Assembly (NCBI GenBank): GCA_023399375.1
Contig: JAEWPX010000138.1
Coordinates: 1-64,000, forward strand
Length of the DNA stretch: 64,000 nucleotides
Source of the DNA: Pseudomonadota bacterium
GTDB taxonomy: Bacteria > Desulfobacterota > Desulfovibrionia > Desulfovibrionales > Desulfovibrionaceae
Direction: 5' to 3'
Part shown: piece by piece, positions 17,411 through 25,714 of the stretch
Numbering within the stretch: position 1 is the stretch's first letter
Layout: each line of letters opens with the position of its first letter
Made by a program: the position numbers and the translations under genes
Notes under the pieces: generated by a model
What the model was told of the DNA's origin: nothing
Databases searched by the model: none
What the model saw: the letters and a program-made list of their open reading frames with translations, nothing else

Positions 17411-18238
17411 TCAGGGGAGGGCGGGGGAAAAGGCGTCCATGTCCGCGGCCGTGCCGGCGAAATGCAGGAAATACGACGCCGCGTACGCGGCATCCAGACA
17501 GCGGGCCTTGAGCGCCGTGAAAAGCCCGGGACGGTCGCCGCAGGCCGCCTGGAAAGCCGGATCGGCCAGAAAGGGGTAGTGCGCGAAAAGGGCCGTGGCC
17601 CACAGCGCGTTGAAGCGCGGATCGAGCCAGGTGACGGGCGAGCCGGTGAGCAGGTGCCAGCTGAGGGGCCGCATCTCGAAAAGCATCTCCCGGCTGTCCG
17701 GCCGCCGCTGCTCCTGATAAGCGCGTTCGAGGAGGGGCCCATGCAGTTCGGGCGTGAGCACGAGCAGGCCCGTCTGCACGATGCGGTCCGGGAAGGCGTC
17801 GAAGCCGTAGCGGCCGTAAAAGGCCTGCGGCGTGTCGTCGGCGCTGCCCGTGACGCCGTGGCGCGCGTGGTAGGCGCGGATGTTGGCCGCGGCCAGGGCG
17901 TAGGTCTCGGGCGTGGGGCTTTGCAGCTGGTCCACAGCGCCGAAGGTCTCCGCCGCCACCCCGTCGAAGACGTCGGGGGCGTCCGGGCGCGGCAGCATGT
18001 CCGCGTCGATCCAGGCCACCTGGTCGCAGGCGCGCAGCGTGGGATGGCGCAGGACCAGGCATTTCTGCCAGGCCGGCGAACGGTCGCGCCCAAGAGGCGA
18101 CACGTCGAGGAGCCGGTCGAGAACGACCAGGGACAGCCCGTGCGCCTTGGCGTAGGCGCGCAAATGCGGTGCGACGCGGGAGGCGAAGCGCGCCTTGTAG
18201 GCGTCGCCGCAAACGAGGGTGACCAGGGCGCGTTTCAT
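17411..18238 (-). CDS. Glycosyltransferase-like protein (GT-A fold, DxD)
   Basis: A 275-residue cytoplasmic protein. The N-terminus MKRALVTLVCGDAYKARF and the central QVAWIDADMLPRPD, with a DxD-like IDAD, resemble nucleotide-sugar transferases of the GT8/GT34-like group. C-terminal features (WHLLTGSPVTWLDPRFNALW and a FLHFAG segment) fit the second half of such enzymes. No membrane segments. It directly precedes the gdx gene on the same strand, but I see no functional link. Donor and acceptor are unknown. Confidence 0.65.
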   Translation of the reverse strand: MKRALVTLVCGDAYKARFASRVAPHLRAYAKAHGLSLVVLDRLLDVSPLGRDRSPAWQKCLVLRHPTLRACDQVAWIDADMLPRPDAPDVFDGVAAETFGAVDQLQSPTPETYALAAANIRAYHARHGVTGSADDTPQAFYGRYGFDAFPDRIVQTGLLVLTPELHGPLLERAYQEQRRPDSREMLFEMRPLSWHLLTGSPVTWLDPRFNALWATALFAHYPFLADPAFQAACGDRPGLFTALKARCLDAAYAASYFLHFAGTAADMDAFSPALP

Positions 18239-18299
18239 CTGGCGTCTTCATAGCCGCAACGGCCGGCGACGGCCAGCGGCAAGGGTGGTCCCGGCAAGT

Positions 18300-19727
18300 T
18301 CACAGCACGCTGACGCGGTTGCGGCCCGTGTGCTTGCTTTTGTACAGGGCGTTGTCCGCCCGGGAGAGCAGGGCGTCGCCCGTGTCCGCGGCATCGAAGG
18401 CGGACACGCCGGCGCTGACCGTGTGCGCCCGGCCGGTGCCGAAATCATGGGCCGCGACGGCCGCGAGGATGCGCCCGGCCAGATGCGCGGCCTGAGCGCG
18501 GCCGGTTTCCGGGCAAAGCACCAGGAATTCCTCGCCGCCCCAGCGCCCGGCCATATCGGTCTGGCGGATATTGTCGCGCACGAGCCTGGCGATGCCGATC
18601 AGGAACCTGTCGCCGGCGAGGTGGCCCAGGGCGTCGTTGACGGCCTTGAAATGGTCGATGTCGAGCATGATGACGGAAAAGGGTCGGTCGTAGCGCCTGG
18701 CGCGCTCCAGCTCGGCCTCGAACGCGGCCATGAGCCGACGGCGGTTGGGCAGGTCGGTCAGCAGGTCGGTCTGGGACAGACGCGTCAACTCTTCATTGTA
18801 TTTCTTGAGCTTATAGTTCCAAACAAGGCCCAGGCCGAGCACGACGGCGAAGACGACGCTGACCTTGAGCACAAGCGCCTTGTCCGTGCCGGTCTGCACG
18901 TTGATGGCCACATGGCGGTTGACGATCTGTCCGCGTTCCTGGGGCGTGATGGTCGCGACGCCGGCGTTTATGACGTCGCGCAGCACGGGCTCGCTTTTCC
19001 CCACCCCGACGCGCAGGTTGTTGGCGAAATTGGGCAGCCGGCCCGCGATCTTGAGGTTGAAAAGGCCTTCCTTCTTGATGGTGTAGGCCGCGACGATCAG
19101 CGAACGCATGGTCATGTCGGCCTTGCGGTCCTGCACCATGTCCAGCGCCTCCGCTTCGGAAGCCGTGGTCAGGATCCTGAGGTTCGGATACTCGGAGCGG
19201 ACGCGCTCCTCCATGGCCGTACCGCTCGGAAACACGATGCTTTCGCCCGCGAGGCTCGCCGGATCGTCGATGAAGGGGTGTTCCTCACGCGTGATGAATA
19301 CGTTGGAGTCGTTGAATATCGGGTCGGTGAAAAGAAGCCATTCGTCGCGAAGCGTCGTCTTGTTGAGAAAGCTCAAGACCTGGCAGCGCCCCTCCTTGGA
19401 GGCGGCCAGGCTTTCGTCCCAGTCCCTGGTGGGGACGAGCGTGAAGGCGATCCCCGTGCGTTCGCCGACCAACCGCAACAGGTCCGCGGCGATGCCTTCG
19501 TGCTCGCCACGGGAATTCACGCTTTCAAACGGCACCCAGTCCGGGTCCACGCAGAGCGTAACCGTTTTGTGCGCCGCGACGTAGGCGCGCTGCTCCGGGG
19601 TCAGCTCCGCCATTGCCCAGGCGGCGCGCGATGCGAGAAGCAGCACGGCGGCAAAGACGCAGCTCCAAAAAAGCGGACCGCAACCTTGTTGCGTTCCTTG
19701 GAAACAATGCGGTCCGGTAATTGCCAT
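18300..19727 (-). CDS. Membrane diguanylate cyclase with solute-binding sensor domain
   Basis: A 475-residue protein. A signal or anchor segment (residues about 19-40) precedes a periplasmic type 3 solute-binding-like domain (KTVTLCVDPDWVPFES ... GIAADLLRLVGERTG), of the kind that binds amino acids or similar in BvgS-type sensors. A membrane helix follows (ALVLKVSVVFAVVLGLGLVWNY), then a GGDEF domain with active GGEEF near residue 397 and an RQTD inhibitory site. It should make cyclic di-GMP in response to a periplasmic ligand. ATG 19727 gives the signal peptide; the divergent chemoreceptor begins 202 bases away. Confidence 0.9.
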   Translation of the reverse strand: MAITGPHCFQGTQQGCGPLFWSCVFAAVLLLASRAAWAMAELTPEQRAYVAAHKTVTLCVDPDWVPFESVNSRGEHEGIAADLLRLVGERTGIAFTLVPTRDWDESLAASKEGRCQVLSFLNKTTLRDEWLLFTDPIFNDSNVFITREEHPFIDDPASLAGESIVFPSGTAMEERVRSEYPNLRILTTASEAEALDMVQDRKADMTMRSLIVAAYTIKKEGLFNLKIAGRLPNFANNLRVGVGKSEPVLRDVINAGVATITPQERGQIVNRHVAINVQTGTDKALVLKVSVVFAVVLGLGLVWNYKLKKYNEELTRLSQTDLLTDLPNRRRLMAAFEAELERARRYDRPFSVIMLDIDHFKAVNDALGHLAGDRFLIGIARLVRDNIRQTDMAGRWGGEEFLVLCPETGRAQAAHLAGRILAAVAAHDFGTGRAHTVSAGVSAFDAADTGDALLSRADNALYKSKHTGRNRVSVL

Positions 19728-19929
19728 GCGTACTTTTCCTGGGGTAAACGCGCGGCGAAGCCGCGTCCCGTGCACAATATCCGTCATGGGCACACGCGGG
19801 CAATCCTGTTTCAGGGGAAAGATGCAAAAAAAATGCAACGCATGGACTTCGGTCTTGATTTGTGCCAACCTTGAGTTCCCGCCGTTGCGTTCCCACGGCC
19901 ACAGAGCAACCTTGCCAGGAGGGAACGGT

Positions 19930-21966
19930 ATGCGTCTGTCGCTGCGCACGAAGTTTTTCACCCCCATTCTCGCCCTTGTCATCATAGGCATGGCCTTGCT
20001 GGTCCTCTTAAACGACTTTGCCACGAAAAACGCCCTGGAACAGGTCGAAAACCAGTCCATGACCCTGCTTTGCCAGTCCATGGCCAACGACGTCACCGGA
20101 ACCGTCAAAGCCAACCTCAGGGTCCTCGCCAGCTTCGCCAAATACGGCACCACCGTGGCCGCGGCCAAGAGCGAAGATCCCGCTGCGGGCAACGCCCTGC
20201 TCGCCACCCTGTCCGCCGGACTCAGCGGCGCGGACTACGCCAACATCTTCGACCTCCAGGGCGTGTCCAAGGCGTCGAGCAACGCCGCAAGCGTCGGCAA
20301 GATCAAGGTGGCCGACCGGGACTATTTCGCCCTGGTCACCAAGGACGGTAAAACAAACGTCGTGTCCAAGGCCATCGTCAGCCGTACCACGGGCAAGTCC
20401 GCGGTGGTGCTCGCCCAGCCCATCCGCGACGCCTCAGGGCAGCTCGTGGGAGTGCTCAACACCGGCATGGACCTGGAATCCCTGACCAACGACCTGTCCG
20501 TCACCAAGATCGGCCAGACCGGCTACGCCTTCATCCTCGACAGCCAGGGCATGGTGCTGGCTCATCCGGACAAGTCGCTGCTCATGAAGACGGACCTGGC
20601 AGGCACGGACCTCGGCCGGCGCATCCTGGCCGTGACCGGCTCGGCCGCGATCGCCTACGCGGACGCCTCGGGGAACCACCTTGCGGCGGTCGCCCGCGAT
20701 CCCATGACCGGCTGGTTCTTCGTCGTCGAAGCGCCCCTGGCCGAGTTCCAGGCATTTGCCAGCGCCGCGGCCTGGCGCGGTGTCTGGATCGCGGGCATCG
20801 TCACGGTGGCGATCGTGGCCGCCATCATCGTCCTGTTGCGCGTTTTCGTGCTCAACGGGCTACGACGCTGCGTGGCGTTTTCCGCCGCCGTGGCCGAAGG
20901 GGACCTCGCGCATACCCTCGACATCCGCTCCGGGGACGAATTGCAGGTCCTCGGCGACGCCCTGACCGCCATGCGCGAAAGCATCACGCGCAATCTGGCC
21001 GAAGCCAAGGCCAAGGGCGAGGAGGCCGCGGCCCAGGCGGCCCTGGCCCACGAGGCCCTGGCCGAAGCCAAGCGGGCGCAGCAGCAGGCCGAAGAGGCCA
21101 AGACCCAAGGGCTGCTGCTCGCGGCCGACAAGCTCCAGAGCGTCATGCAGTCCCTTGCGGACGGTTCCTCGCAATTGGGCGAGGAAGTCGCATCCGTGGT
21201 CGCCTCGGTGGCCGAACAGGAGCGGCGCACCGCGGAAACGGCCACGGCCATGGAAGAGATGAACGCCACCGTGCTCGAGGTGGCGCGCAATGCGTCCGAG
21301 GCCGCCGGCAAGGCCGCCGCGGCCCGGGATCAGGCCAACGAGGGCCGCGAAGTGGTGGAGAAGTCCCTGGCCGCCATCAGCCAGGTGGACGCCGTGTCGC
21401 GCGAGGTCAAGGCGGGCATGGACGCCCTGGGCGAGAAGGCGCAGTCCATCGGGGCCATCATGAACGTCATTTCCGACATCGCGGACCAGACCAACCTGCT
21501 GGCCCTAAACGCCGCCATCGAGGCGGCCCGGGCCGGAGAAGCGGGACGCGGCTTCGCCGTGGTCGCCGACGAGGTGCGAAAGCTCGCGGAAAAGACCATG
21601 ACCGCCACCAAGGAGGTGGGGGATTCCATCGGCGCGATCCAGAAGGGGGCCAAGGACAGCATCGCCAAGGTGGGCGAGGCGGCCGAGGCCGTGGCCCGGG
21701 CCACGGAGCTGGCCGGAGCTTCCGAGCGGGCCCTGCGCGCCATCGTGAGCCTGGTCGAGGAGACGTCGTCCCAGGTGCAGGGCATCGCCGCCGCCGCCGA
21801 AGAACAGTCCGCGGCGAGCGAGGAGATCAACCGGGCCGAAGAGGCCGTCAGCCGGCTTTCCAGCGACATCGCCCAGGGCATGCGGGAATCGTCGGGCGTG
21901 GTTTCCAACATGGCTCGCCAAGTGGACGCCCTGGAAGAGGTGGTGGCGGCGTTCCGAAACAACTGA
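19930..21966 (+). CDS. Methyl-accepting chemotaxis protein with double Cache domain
   Basis: A 678-residue receptor. TM1 is near 9-29 (TPILALVIIGMALLVLL). The periplasmic dCache domain shows ANIFDLQGVSKASS, DRDYF and GYAFILDSQGMVLAHPD, TM2 lies near residue 290, then HAMP and a signalling domain with NAAIEAARAGEAGRGFAVVA. dCache receptors often bind amino acids, amines or organic acids. ATG 19930 is preceded by CCAGGAGGGAA. Its signalling domain is very like the receptor at 14770-16842, while the sensor parts differ. It is divergent from the sensor diguanylate cyclase, so they may respond together. Confidence 0.94.
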   Translation: MRLSLRTKFFTPILALVIIGMALLVLLNDFATKNALEQVENQSMTLLCQSMANDVTGTVKANLRVLASFAKYGTTVAAAKSEDPAAGNALLATLSAGLSGADYANIFDLQGVSKASSNAASVGKIKVADRDYFALVTKDGKTNVVSKAIVSRTTGKSAVVLAQPIRDASGQLVGVLNTGMDLESLTNDLSVTKIGQTGYAFILDSQGMVLAHPDKSLLMKTDLAGTDLGRRILAVTGSAAIAYADASGNHLAAVARDPMTGWFFVVEAPLAEFQAFASAAAWRGVWIAGIVTVAIVAAIIVLLRVFVLNGLRRCVAFSAAVAEGDLAHTLDIRSGDELQVLGDALTAMRESITRNLAEAKAKGEEAAAQAALAHEALAEAKRAQQQAEEAKTQGLLLAADKLQSVMQSLADGSSQLGEEVASVVASVAEQERRTAETATAMEEMNATVLEVARNASEAAGKAAAARDQANEGREVVEKSLAAISQVDAVSREVKAGMDALGEKAQSIGAIMNVISDIADQTNLLALNAAIEAARAGEAGRGFAVVADEVRKLAEKTMTATKEVGDSIGAIQKGAKDSIAKVGEAAEAVARATELAGASERALRAIVSLVEETSSQVQGIAAAAEEQSAASEEINRAEEAVSRLSSDIAQGMRESSGVVSNMARQVDALEEVVAAFRNN

Positions 21967-22114
21967 GCGGGCGAGTGCTGCTGGCCCAGCCCGCGCCTGC
22001 ACGCACGGCCGTCGCCCCGACCCGGGCTGGGGACGTCCCGGGCCGGGGCGCGTGGCATTTTGCGGTGACGATCGCCTGAATCCGGGAAGCCCGGTGCGGA
22101 GTCTTTTCCTAGAT

Positions 22115-22143
22115 CAGGAATATACTTGTGACAATTATTCCTG
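22115..22143. promoter_or_regulatory. Palindrome resembling the repressor operator, 3' of the repressor gene
   Basis: CAGGAATA (22115-22122) and TATTCCTG (22136-22143) are exact inverted arms around a 13-base spacer containing CTTG. The half-site GGAATA and the spacing match the palindrome at 23038-23067 upstream of the repressor. It lies 12 bases past the repressor stop. It may be an old early-promoter operator whose gene has been lost. Confidence 0.6.
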
Positions 22144-22155
22144 ATATTATTTCCA

Positions 22156-22992
22156 TCAATCCAGTTCCCTCGCCGTCCAAATGCAGCGGCCGATGATCTC
22201 GAAATCGTCGGCATCGGAAACGAGGAGCATGTTGCCGTCGTTGTCCGAGGCGATGCCCAGGCTGCCTTCGCGCTCCACGAGCCGCTTGATGTACATCTGG
22301 CCGTTGTAGCGCAGGTAATAGACCTTGTTCTTCACGAACTGCCGCCGGCCCTCGTCGATGAGCACCACGCTGCCGTCGGGGATGGTGGGCTCCATGCTGT
22401 CGCCGAAAGCGCGGATGACGGTCATGTTCTCCGGGTTGCCCTTGGAGCGGATCCATTCCGTGCGAAAACTCAGATAGGTCAGGGCGCGGTCGCCGGTTTC
22501 GGTGGAGCCCCCGCCCATGGAGCCCGTGGCCTCGCGCAACGGCACCTCGGTATATTGCAGCTGGTGCGCCTCCCGGGCCCGGATGTCGCGCAGCATGGAG
22601 CGCAGGGCGGTAAAGCCGCCTCCCGCCGCGCCGCCGCGCCCGGGTCCTTCGCCGCCGTAGAGCGGCTCCCGCACATGGTAGCGCCGCGGCGCTGCGGCGT
22701 CGGGGTCGTAGTCCTGGCTCTCCAGGCGCTCCCGCCCGAGCGCGAGCATCTCTTCGTACGACATCTTGAAAAACGCGGCGAACCTGCGGCGCAAGCCGGC
22801 CTTGGGGGCCTGCTTTCCCGCCAGGATCTTGCTGACGTAGCCCTGGCTCACGCCCGCGAAGGCGGCCAGTTCCGCCTGGTTGGGGTTGTCCATGGCCGCA
22901 AGCTCCGACAGGGCTTTCCAAAAGCACCTGTCCTCGTCGGTGCGCAACGCCGCGCCGAGCAGCGGCGAGGGAGGAGGGGAGGATTTCGCCAT
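22156..22992 (-). CDS. Phage-type repressor: helix-turn-helix plus S24 (LexA-like) protease
   Basis: A 278-residue protein. Residues about 35-65 form a Cro/CI-type helix-turn-helix (QAELAAFAGVSQGYVSKILAG). A linker rich in Gly and Ala follows, and then the S24 peptidase fold with catalytic S199 in AFGDSMEPTIPDGSVVL and K236 in QMYIKRL. Such repressors cut themselves when RecA filaments form, so SOS induction is expected. Palindromes with GGAATA half-sites flank the gene on both sides. It faces the Mor-type activator gene, as a CI-like switch would. The start ATG 22992 has only a weak ribosome binding sequence. Confidence 0.88.
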   Translation of the reverse strand: MAKSSPPPSPLLGAALRTDEDRCFWKALSELAAMDNPNQAELAAFAGVSQGYVSKILAGKQAPKAGLRRRFAAFFKMSYEEMLALGRERLESQDYDPDAAAPRRYHVREPLYGGEGPGRGGAAGGGFTALRSMLRDIRAREAHQLQYTEVPLREATGSMGGGSTETGDRALTYLSFRTEWIRSKGNPENMTVIRAFGDSMEPTIPDGSVVLIDEGRRQFVKNKVYYLRYNGQMYIKRLVEREGSLGIASDNDGNMLLVSDADDFEIIGRCIWTARELD

Positions 22993-23019
22993 AAGCCATT
23001 CATGCCCGAGGGCGGGGGG

Positions 23020-23033
23020 GGAATGTCCATTCC
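23020..23033. promoter_or_regulatory. Small palindrome in the repressor leader
   Basis: GGAATG-TC-CATTCC is a perfect inverted repeat with six-base arms, a near variant of the GGAATA half-site used in the two larger palindromes. It lies 28 bases upstream of the repressor start, a position suited to autoregulation. Confidence 0.5.
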
Positions 23034-23037
23034 TTTT

Positions 23038-23067
23038 TTGGAATATTATTCTTGACTAATATTCCAA
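23038..23067. promoter_or_regulatory. Main operator candidate between repressor and Mor gene
   Basis: TTGGAATATT (23038-23047) and AATATTCCAA (23058-23067) form a perfect inverted repeat with a ten-base spacer. A TTGACT (23052-23057) inside it could be the -35 of a rightward promoter, so a bound repressor would block the Mor gene. A further GGAATA half-site follows at 23071. Confidence 0.65.
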
Positions 23068-23130
23068 TTAGGAATACTCGTGGAACGCACCGGCGTCGCA
23101 ACAGCAAGCACAACCCCGGGAGACCTGCCG

Positions 23131-23385
23131 ATGCGTGAAACTGAACTGGAGGAGAGGCTGGCGGAAAGCCTGGGCGCGACCGCAGCCCGCGCCGCCGTCG
23201 ATGCGCTCATCGCCGCCTGGGGCGGATGCCGCCTCGATATTCCCAACGGCTCCGCCACACGGCTGCGCCAGCGCGACCGCGAAATCCGACGCATGTACCG
23301 CAACGGCGCCGATCTCTTCGCCCTGCGCGACCAGTTCGGCCTCTCCGACAGGTATCTGCGCCGCATCGTCTCGGGCGTGCACTGA
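23131..23385 (+). CDS. Mor-family transcription activator
   Basis: An 84-residue DNA-binding protein resembling Mu Mor: GGCRLDIPNGSATRLRQRDREIRRMYRNG followed by a helix-turn-helix LRDQFGLSDRYLRRIV (pieces). Mor proteins switch on the middle or late promoters of Mu-like phages. ATG 23131 has GGGAG at about eight bases; a GTG at 23080 would add 17 residues with no family match. It is divergent from the S24 repressor with palindromes between. The expected targets would be the plus-strand lysis-like and terminase genes further right. Confidence 0.8.
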   Translation: MRETELEERLAESLGATAARAAVDALIAAWGGCRLDIPNGSATRLRQRDREIRRMYRNGADLFALRDQFGLSDRYLRRIVSGVH

Positions 23386-23398
23386 ACCGACGCGTGGC

Positions 23399-24193
23399 CT
23401 ACTTCACCAGGGCCCGCTCCAGGGCCGCCGCCAGCTCCTGCGGTTCGAAGGGCTTGGTGACGTACTCGTCCATGCCGGCCTCGAAACCCAGTTCCCGGTC
23501 CGCGTCCATGGCGTAAGCCGTCAACGCCACCACCGGAATGGCGGCGTCGAGGTCGGGCACGTGGCCCGCGCGGATCATCCGTGTGGCGTCCAGGCCGTTT
23601 AGGCGCGGCATCTGGATATCCATGAGCACCAGGTCGAAGCGCTCGCGGCCGAGCAGGGCCAGGGCTTCACGGCCGTCCGCGGCGGTCTGCACCGAGTGCC
23701 CGAGCTTTTGCAGGGCGCGCACGGTGAAGATGCGGTTGACCGGCTCGTCCTCGGCCAGGAGGATACGCAGCCCGGTCCTTGCCCCGGCGCAAGCCGGAAT
23801 TCCGGTCGCGGGCGTCGGGGCGGCCTTGCCCCGGGCCGGCACGCCGGCCGGGCGCAGGGCCGCTGTGGGCCGGGCCACCGGGCAGCCGGACAAGTCCAGC
23901 AGCATGTCGATGCGCTCCTGCAGGACCGCGGCGGATTGCAGGATCGTCGCCAGCCCTTCCCGCATCTCGTCGTCCGCAGCCTTGTCGAGCAGCAGCCGGG
24001 TCATGTCGATGATGGCGCCAAGGGGCGTGCGCAGCCCATAACCGCGGTCGGCCGCACGCCGCGCCACCGCCGCGCGTGCCGCCCCGGTCTCCCCGTGCAG
24101 CGGCGCGTCCGGCGCGCAGGGATCCCCGGCAGCTTCGCGCTCGCGCGACGAAGCGCGTTCCGTCGTATCCGCATCCTTGGGAAATCCGGCCAT
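23399..24193 (-). CDS. Response regulator with remnant histidine-kinase domain
   Basis: A 264-residue protein. The C-terminal receiver domain (about 145-260) is intact: acidic pair AEDEP, phospho-acceptor in LVLMDIQMPRLNG, Thr in VVALTAYA and Lys in YVTKPF. The N-terminal part resembles a HisKA dimerisation helix (LRTPLGAIIDMTRLLLD), but the phospho-His position is Tyr (GYGLRTPL) and there is no ATP-binding domain. It looks like a hybrid kinase that lost its kinase half. ATG 24193 has GAGG upstream. It is convergent to the Mor gene, only 13 bases away, and does not look like a phage gene. Confidence 0.8.
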   Translation of the reverse strand: MAGFPKDADTTERASSREREAAGDPCAPDAPLHGETGAARAAVARRAADRGYGLRTPLGAIIDMTRLLLDKAADDEMREGLATILQSAAVLQERIDMLLDLSGCPVARPTAALRPAGVPARGKAAPTPATGIPACAGARTGLRILLAEDEPVNRIFTVRALQKLGHSVQTAADGREALALLGRERFDLVLMDIQMPRLNGLDATRMIRAGHVPDLDAAIPVVALTAYAMDADRELGFEAGMDEYVTKPFEPQELAAALERALVK

Positions 24194-24244
24194 GCCCGGC
24201 CTCATTCGGCGATGCGCCCGGCGCACCGCGTGTTTGGCGCGCGT

Positions 24245-24595
24245 CTATACGCCGTCGCGACGGCGGCAGAACTGGTCGCACAAGTCCACGGCCCGCTCCA
24301 GGATCGTGCCGCAACCGTTGATCAGGTTGTCCACGTAAAGGGCATTGTAGGTCTGCCGGCACATGGCCAGACAGCTTTGCAGGTCCGTGGGCGCGGCCGC
24401 CAGTTCCTTGCGGTAGCGCAGACAGATGGGATCGGAAAGGCACGCACCGGGCGTCGGCAGGGCCGAGCAGAATTCATAATATTCCTGCACGGACATGGGC
24501 GGCGCAGGAGCGGCGCCGTCGGCCGGCGTCTGGCGGCCCGCGCAACCGCAAACGAGAAGCGTCACGCCGACGAGAAGCAGCATACGCAGGATCAT
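24245..24595 (-). CDS. Cysteine-rich lipoprotein, function unknown
   Basis: A 116-residue protein with a lipoprotein-type signal (MILRMLLLVGVTLLVCGC). The mature part has at least eight Cys, in FCSALPTPGACLSDPIC, SCLAMC, GCGTIL and LCDQFC, which suggests several disulfides in the periplasm or outer membrane. GGAGA lies eight bases before ATG 24595. I do not recognise the family. It sits inside the phage-derived stretch on the opposite strand to the phage-like genes, perhaps as a later insertion or a cargo gene. Confidence 0.7.
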   Translation of the reverse strand: MILRMLLLVGVTLLVCGCAGRQTPADGAAPAPPMSVQEYYEFCSALPTPGACLSDPICLRYRKELAAAPTDLQSCLAMCRQTYNALYVDNLINGCGTILERAVDLCDQFCRRRDGV

Positions 24596-24764
24596 GGGCG
24601 TCTCCTTCCGGCTATTGTTGCACGAAAATGCCCTATGCGACACCCCTTGTAAAGACGGTGCGGTTTGGAGTTTCCGCCTCAAATCGGTCAGTTTATTTTT
24701 TGACATAGACTGGCTGGTCAGTGTCCGCCTTCCATGGTCACCTTGGACTCAAGGAAGGTGCACC

Positions 24765-25010
24765 ATGAACACGAACTCGACTTTGCCGGCCTTTTCCGGC
24801 GACCTGCGCGGCGCGGTCCTTTCCAGCTACGCCAACGTGGCCGAGGACGGGACCATCTGTTTCGTTTCCGACAAGATCTACCGGGCCTGCGACGCCTGCG
24901 GCACGGTGTTCGTCGGCTCGGCCTACCGGACGCCGTTTTCCGGGCCTCCGGCATGCCCCTTCTGCGGCGGCGAAGGCTGCGCGCCGCTGGTCAGGGGGCT
25001 GCCGTCATGA
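24765..25010 (+). CDS. Small zinc-ribbon protein of the phage-like gene run
   Basis: An 81-residue protein with two Cys pairs, CDAC (42-45) and CPFC (64-67) followed by C72, that could form a zinc ribbon. AAGGAAGG lies about ten bases before ATG 24765. Its stop overlaps the next start (ATGA), so it is the first gene of the plus-strand run ending in the terminase. Phage Mu encodes a zinc-finger translation factor, Com, in a different place; I see no clear similarity, so no function is assigned. Confidence 0.7.
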   Translation: MNTNSTLPAFSGDLRGAVLSSYANVAEDGTICFVSDKIYRACDACGTVFVGSAYRTPFSGPPACPFCGGEGCAPLVRGLPS

Positions 25011-25246
25011 CCGCTGCGGACAAGTTCCTTTCGCGAAAGCTCCTGGCCGCGCTGTGCTCCGTGGCCGTCATCGCCGTCAACCGCAAATGGGGCCTCGGCC
25101 TTGGCGACGAGGACGTCCGGGCCATTGCCGACATCGCGCTGACGGCCATCGGCTCCCAGGCCGGCATCGACCTGGCCGAGCGCCTGCTGCCCGGCCGCAA
25201 CCGCACCCCGGCAGACGCCGCCGCCGGAGACGCCCATGCCTCCTGA
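25007..25246 (+). CDS. Phage small membrane protein, holin-like
   Basis: A 79-residue protein. One hydrophobic segment near residues 10-26 (RKLLAALCSVAVIAV) and a second amphipathic one (IADIALTAIGSQAGIDLAERL) resemble small phage proteins often annotated as holins, in which a GQ-x-x-ID motif follows the last helix. It begins by ATGA overlap with the zinc-ribbon gene and ends inside the next gene (11-base overlap). Assignment as a holin is tentative because no endolysin is nearby. Confidence 0.6.
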   Translation: MTAADKFLSRKLLAALCSVAVIAVNRKWGLGLGDEDVRAIADIALTAIGSQAGIDLAERLLPGRNRTPADAAAGDAHAS

Positions 25247-25505
25247 CCAGTTGTTCCTGCCGGCATGGATCGCGTTCCTGGTCGGGCTGGTCATGTTGTT
25301 CACCCGCAAGTGGGTCAGCGACGTGGCCCGGGCCATCGACGGCCTGGACGCGCGCCTGCGCGCCCTGGAGAAAACGCAGACCGACTGCCGGGTGGAACTG
25401 GCCCGGGGCTACGCGACCCGGGCGGAGATGGAACGCGTGTCCGAACGCCTGGAAAACCATGCCACGCGACTCGCCGTGCTGGAAGAACGCGATCTGGCCG
25501 CCTAG
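25236..25505 (+). CDS. Membrane-anchored coiled-coil phage protein
   Basis: An 89-residue protein with one N-terminal membrane helix (residues 7-23, FLPAWIAFLVGLVMLFT). A charged coiled-coil follows, including IDGLDARLRALEKTQ and RVSERLENHATRLAVLEE. The layout resembles DUF2730-like or spanin/holin-accessory proteins placed before terminase genes in Mu-like phages. It overlaps the preceding gene by 11 bases. The family cannot be confirmed by eye. Confidence 0.6.
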   Translation: MPPDQLFLPAWIAFLVGLVMLFTRKWVSDVARAIDGLDARLRALEKTQTDCRVELARGYATRAEMERVSERLENHATRLAVLEERDLAA

Positions 25506-25546
25506 GCCGGTCCATGCCCGCCTTGCGCAGGCGGCCGGAGAACCCC

Positions 25547-25669
25547 ATGCAAAAGCCCATGCCCGTAACCGTCAGCCTCGACGGCCTGCTTTCCCTCAAC
25601 CCCCAGCTGACTCTGGCCGACATCCTCGCGCTGCTGCACTGGAGCGGGCCTTCGACCCGCCTGCACTGA
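25547..25669 (+). CDS. 40-residue small protein
   Basis: A short gene with a good GGAG seven bases before ATG 25547 and the right strand and place within the phage-like run. The product is mostly hydrophobic (LDGLLSLNPQLTLADILALLHW) and could be a membrane or amphipathic peptide. No family recognised. It ends 45 bases before the terminase small subunit. Confidence 0.45.
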   Translation: MQKPMPVTVSLDGLLSLNPQLTLADILALLHWSGPSTRLH

Positions 25670-25714
25670 ACGATTTCCCCTGCCTTTTGCCGTCAATCAC
25701 GCGGAGCCGCACGC

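Noticed and set aside
24697..24740. Promoter TTGACA ahead of the zinc-ribbon gene in the phage run
   Set aside because: The -35-like TTGACA has no matching -10 at 16-18 bases; Mor-dependent promoters lack a good -35, so nothing firm can be said.
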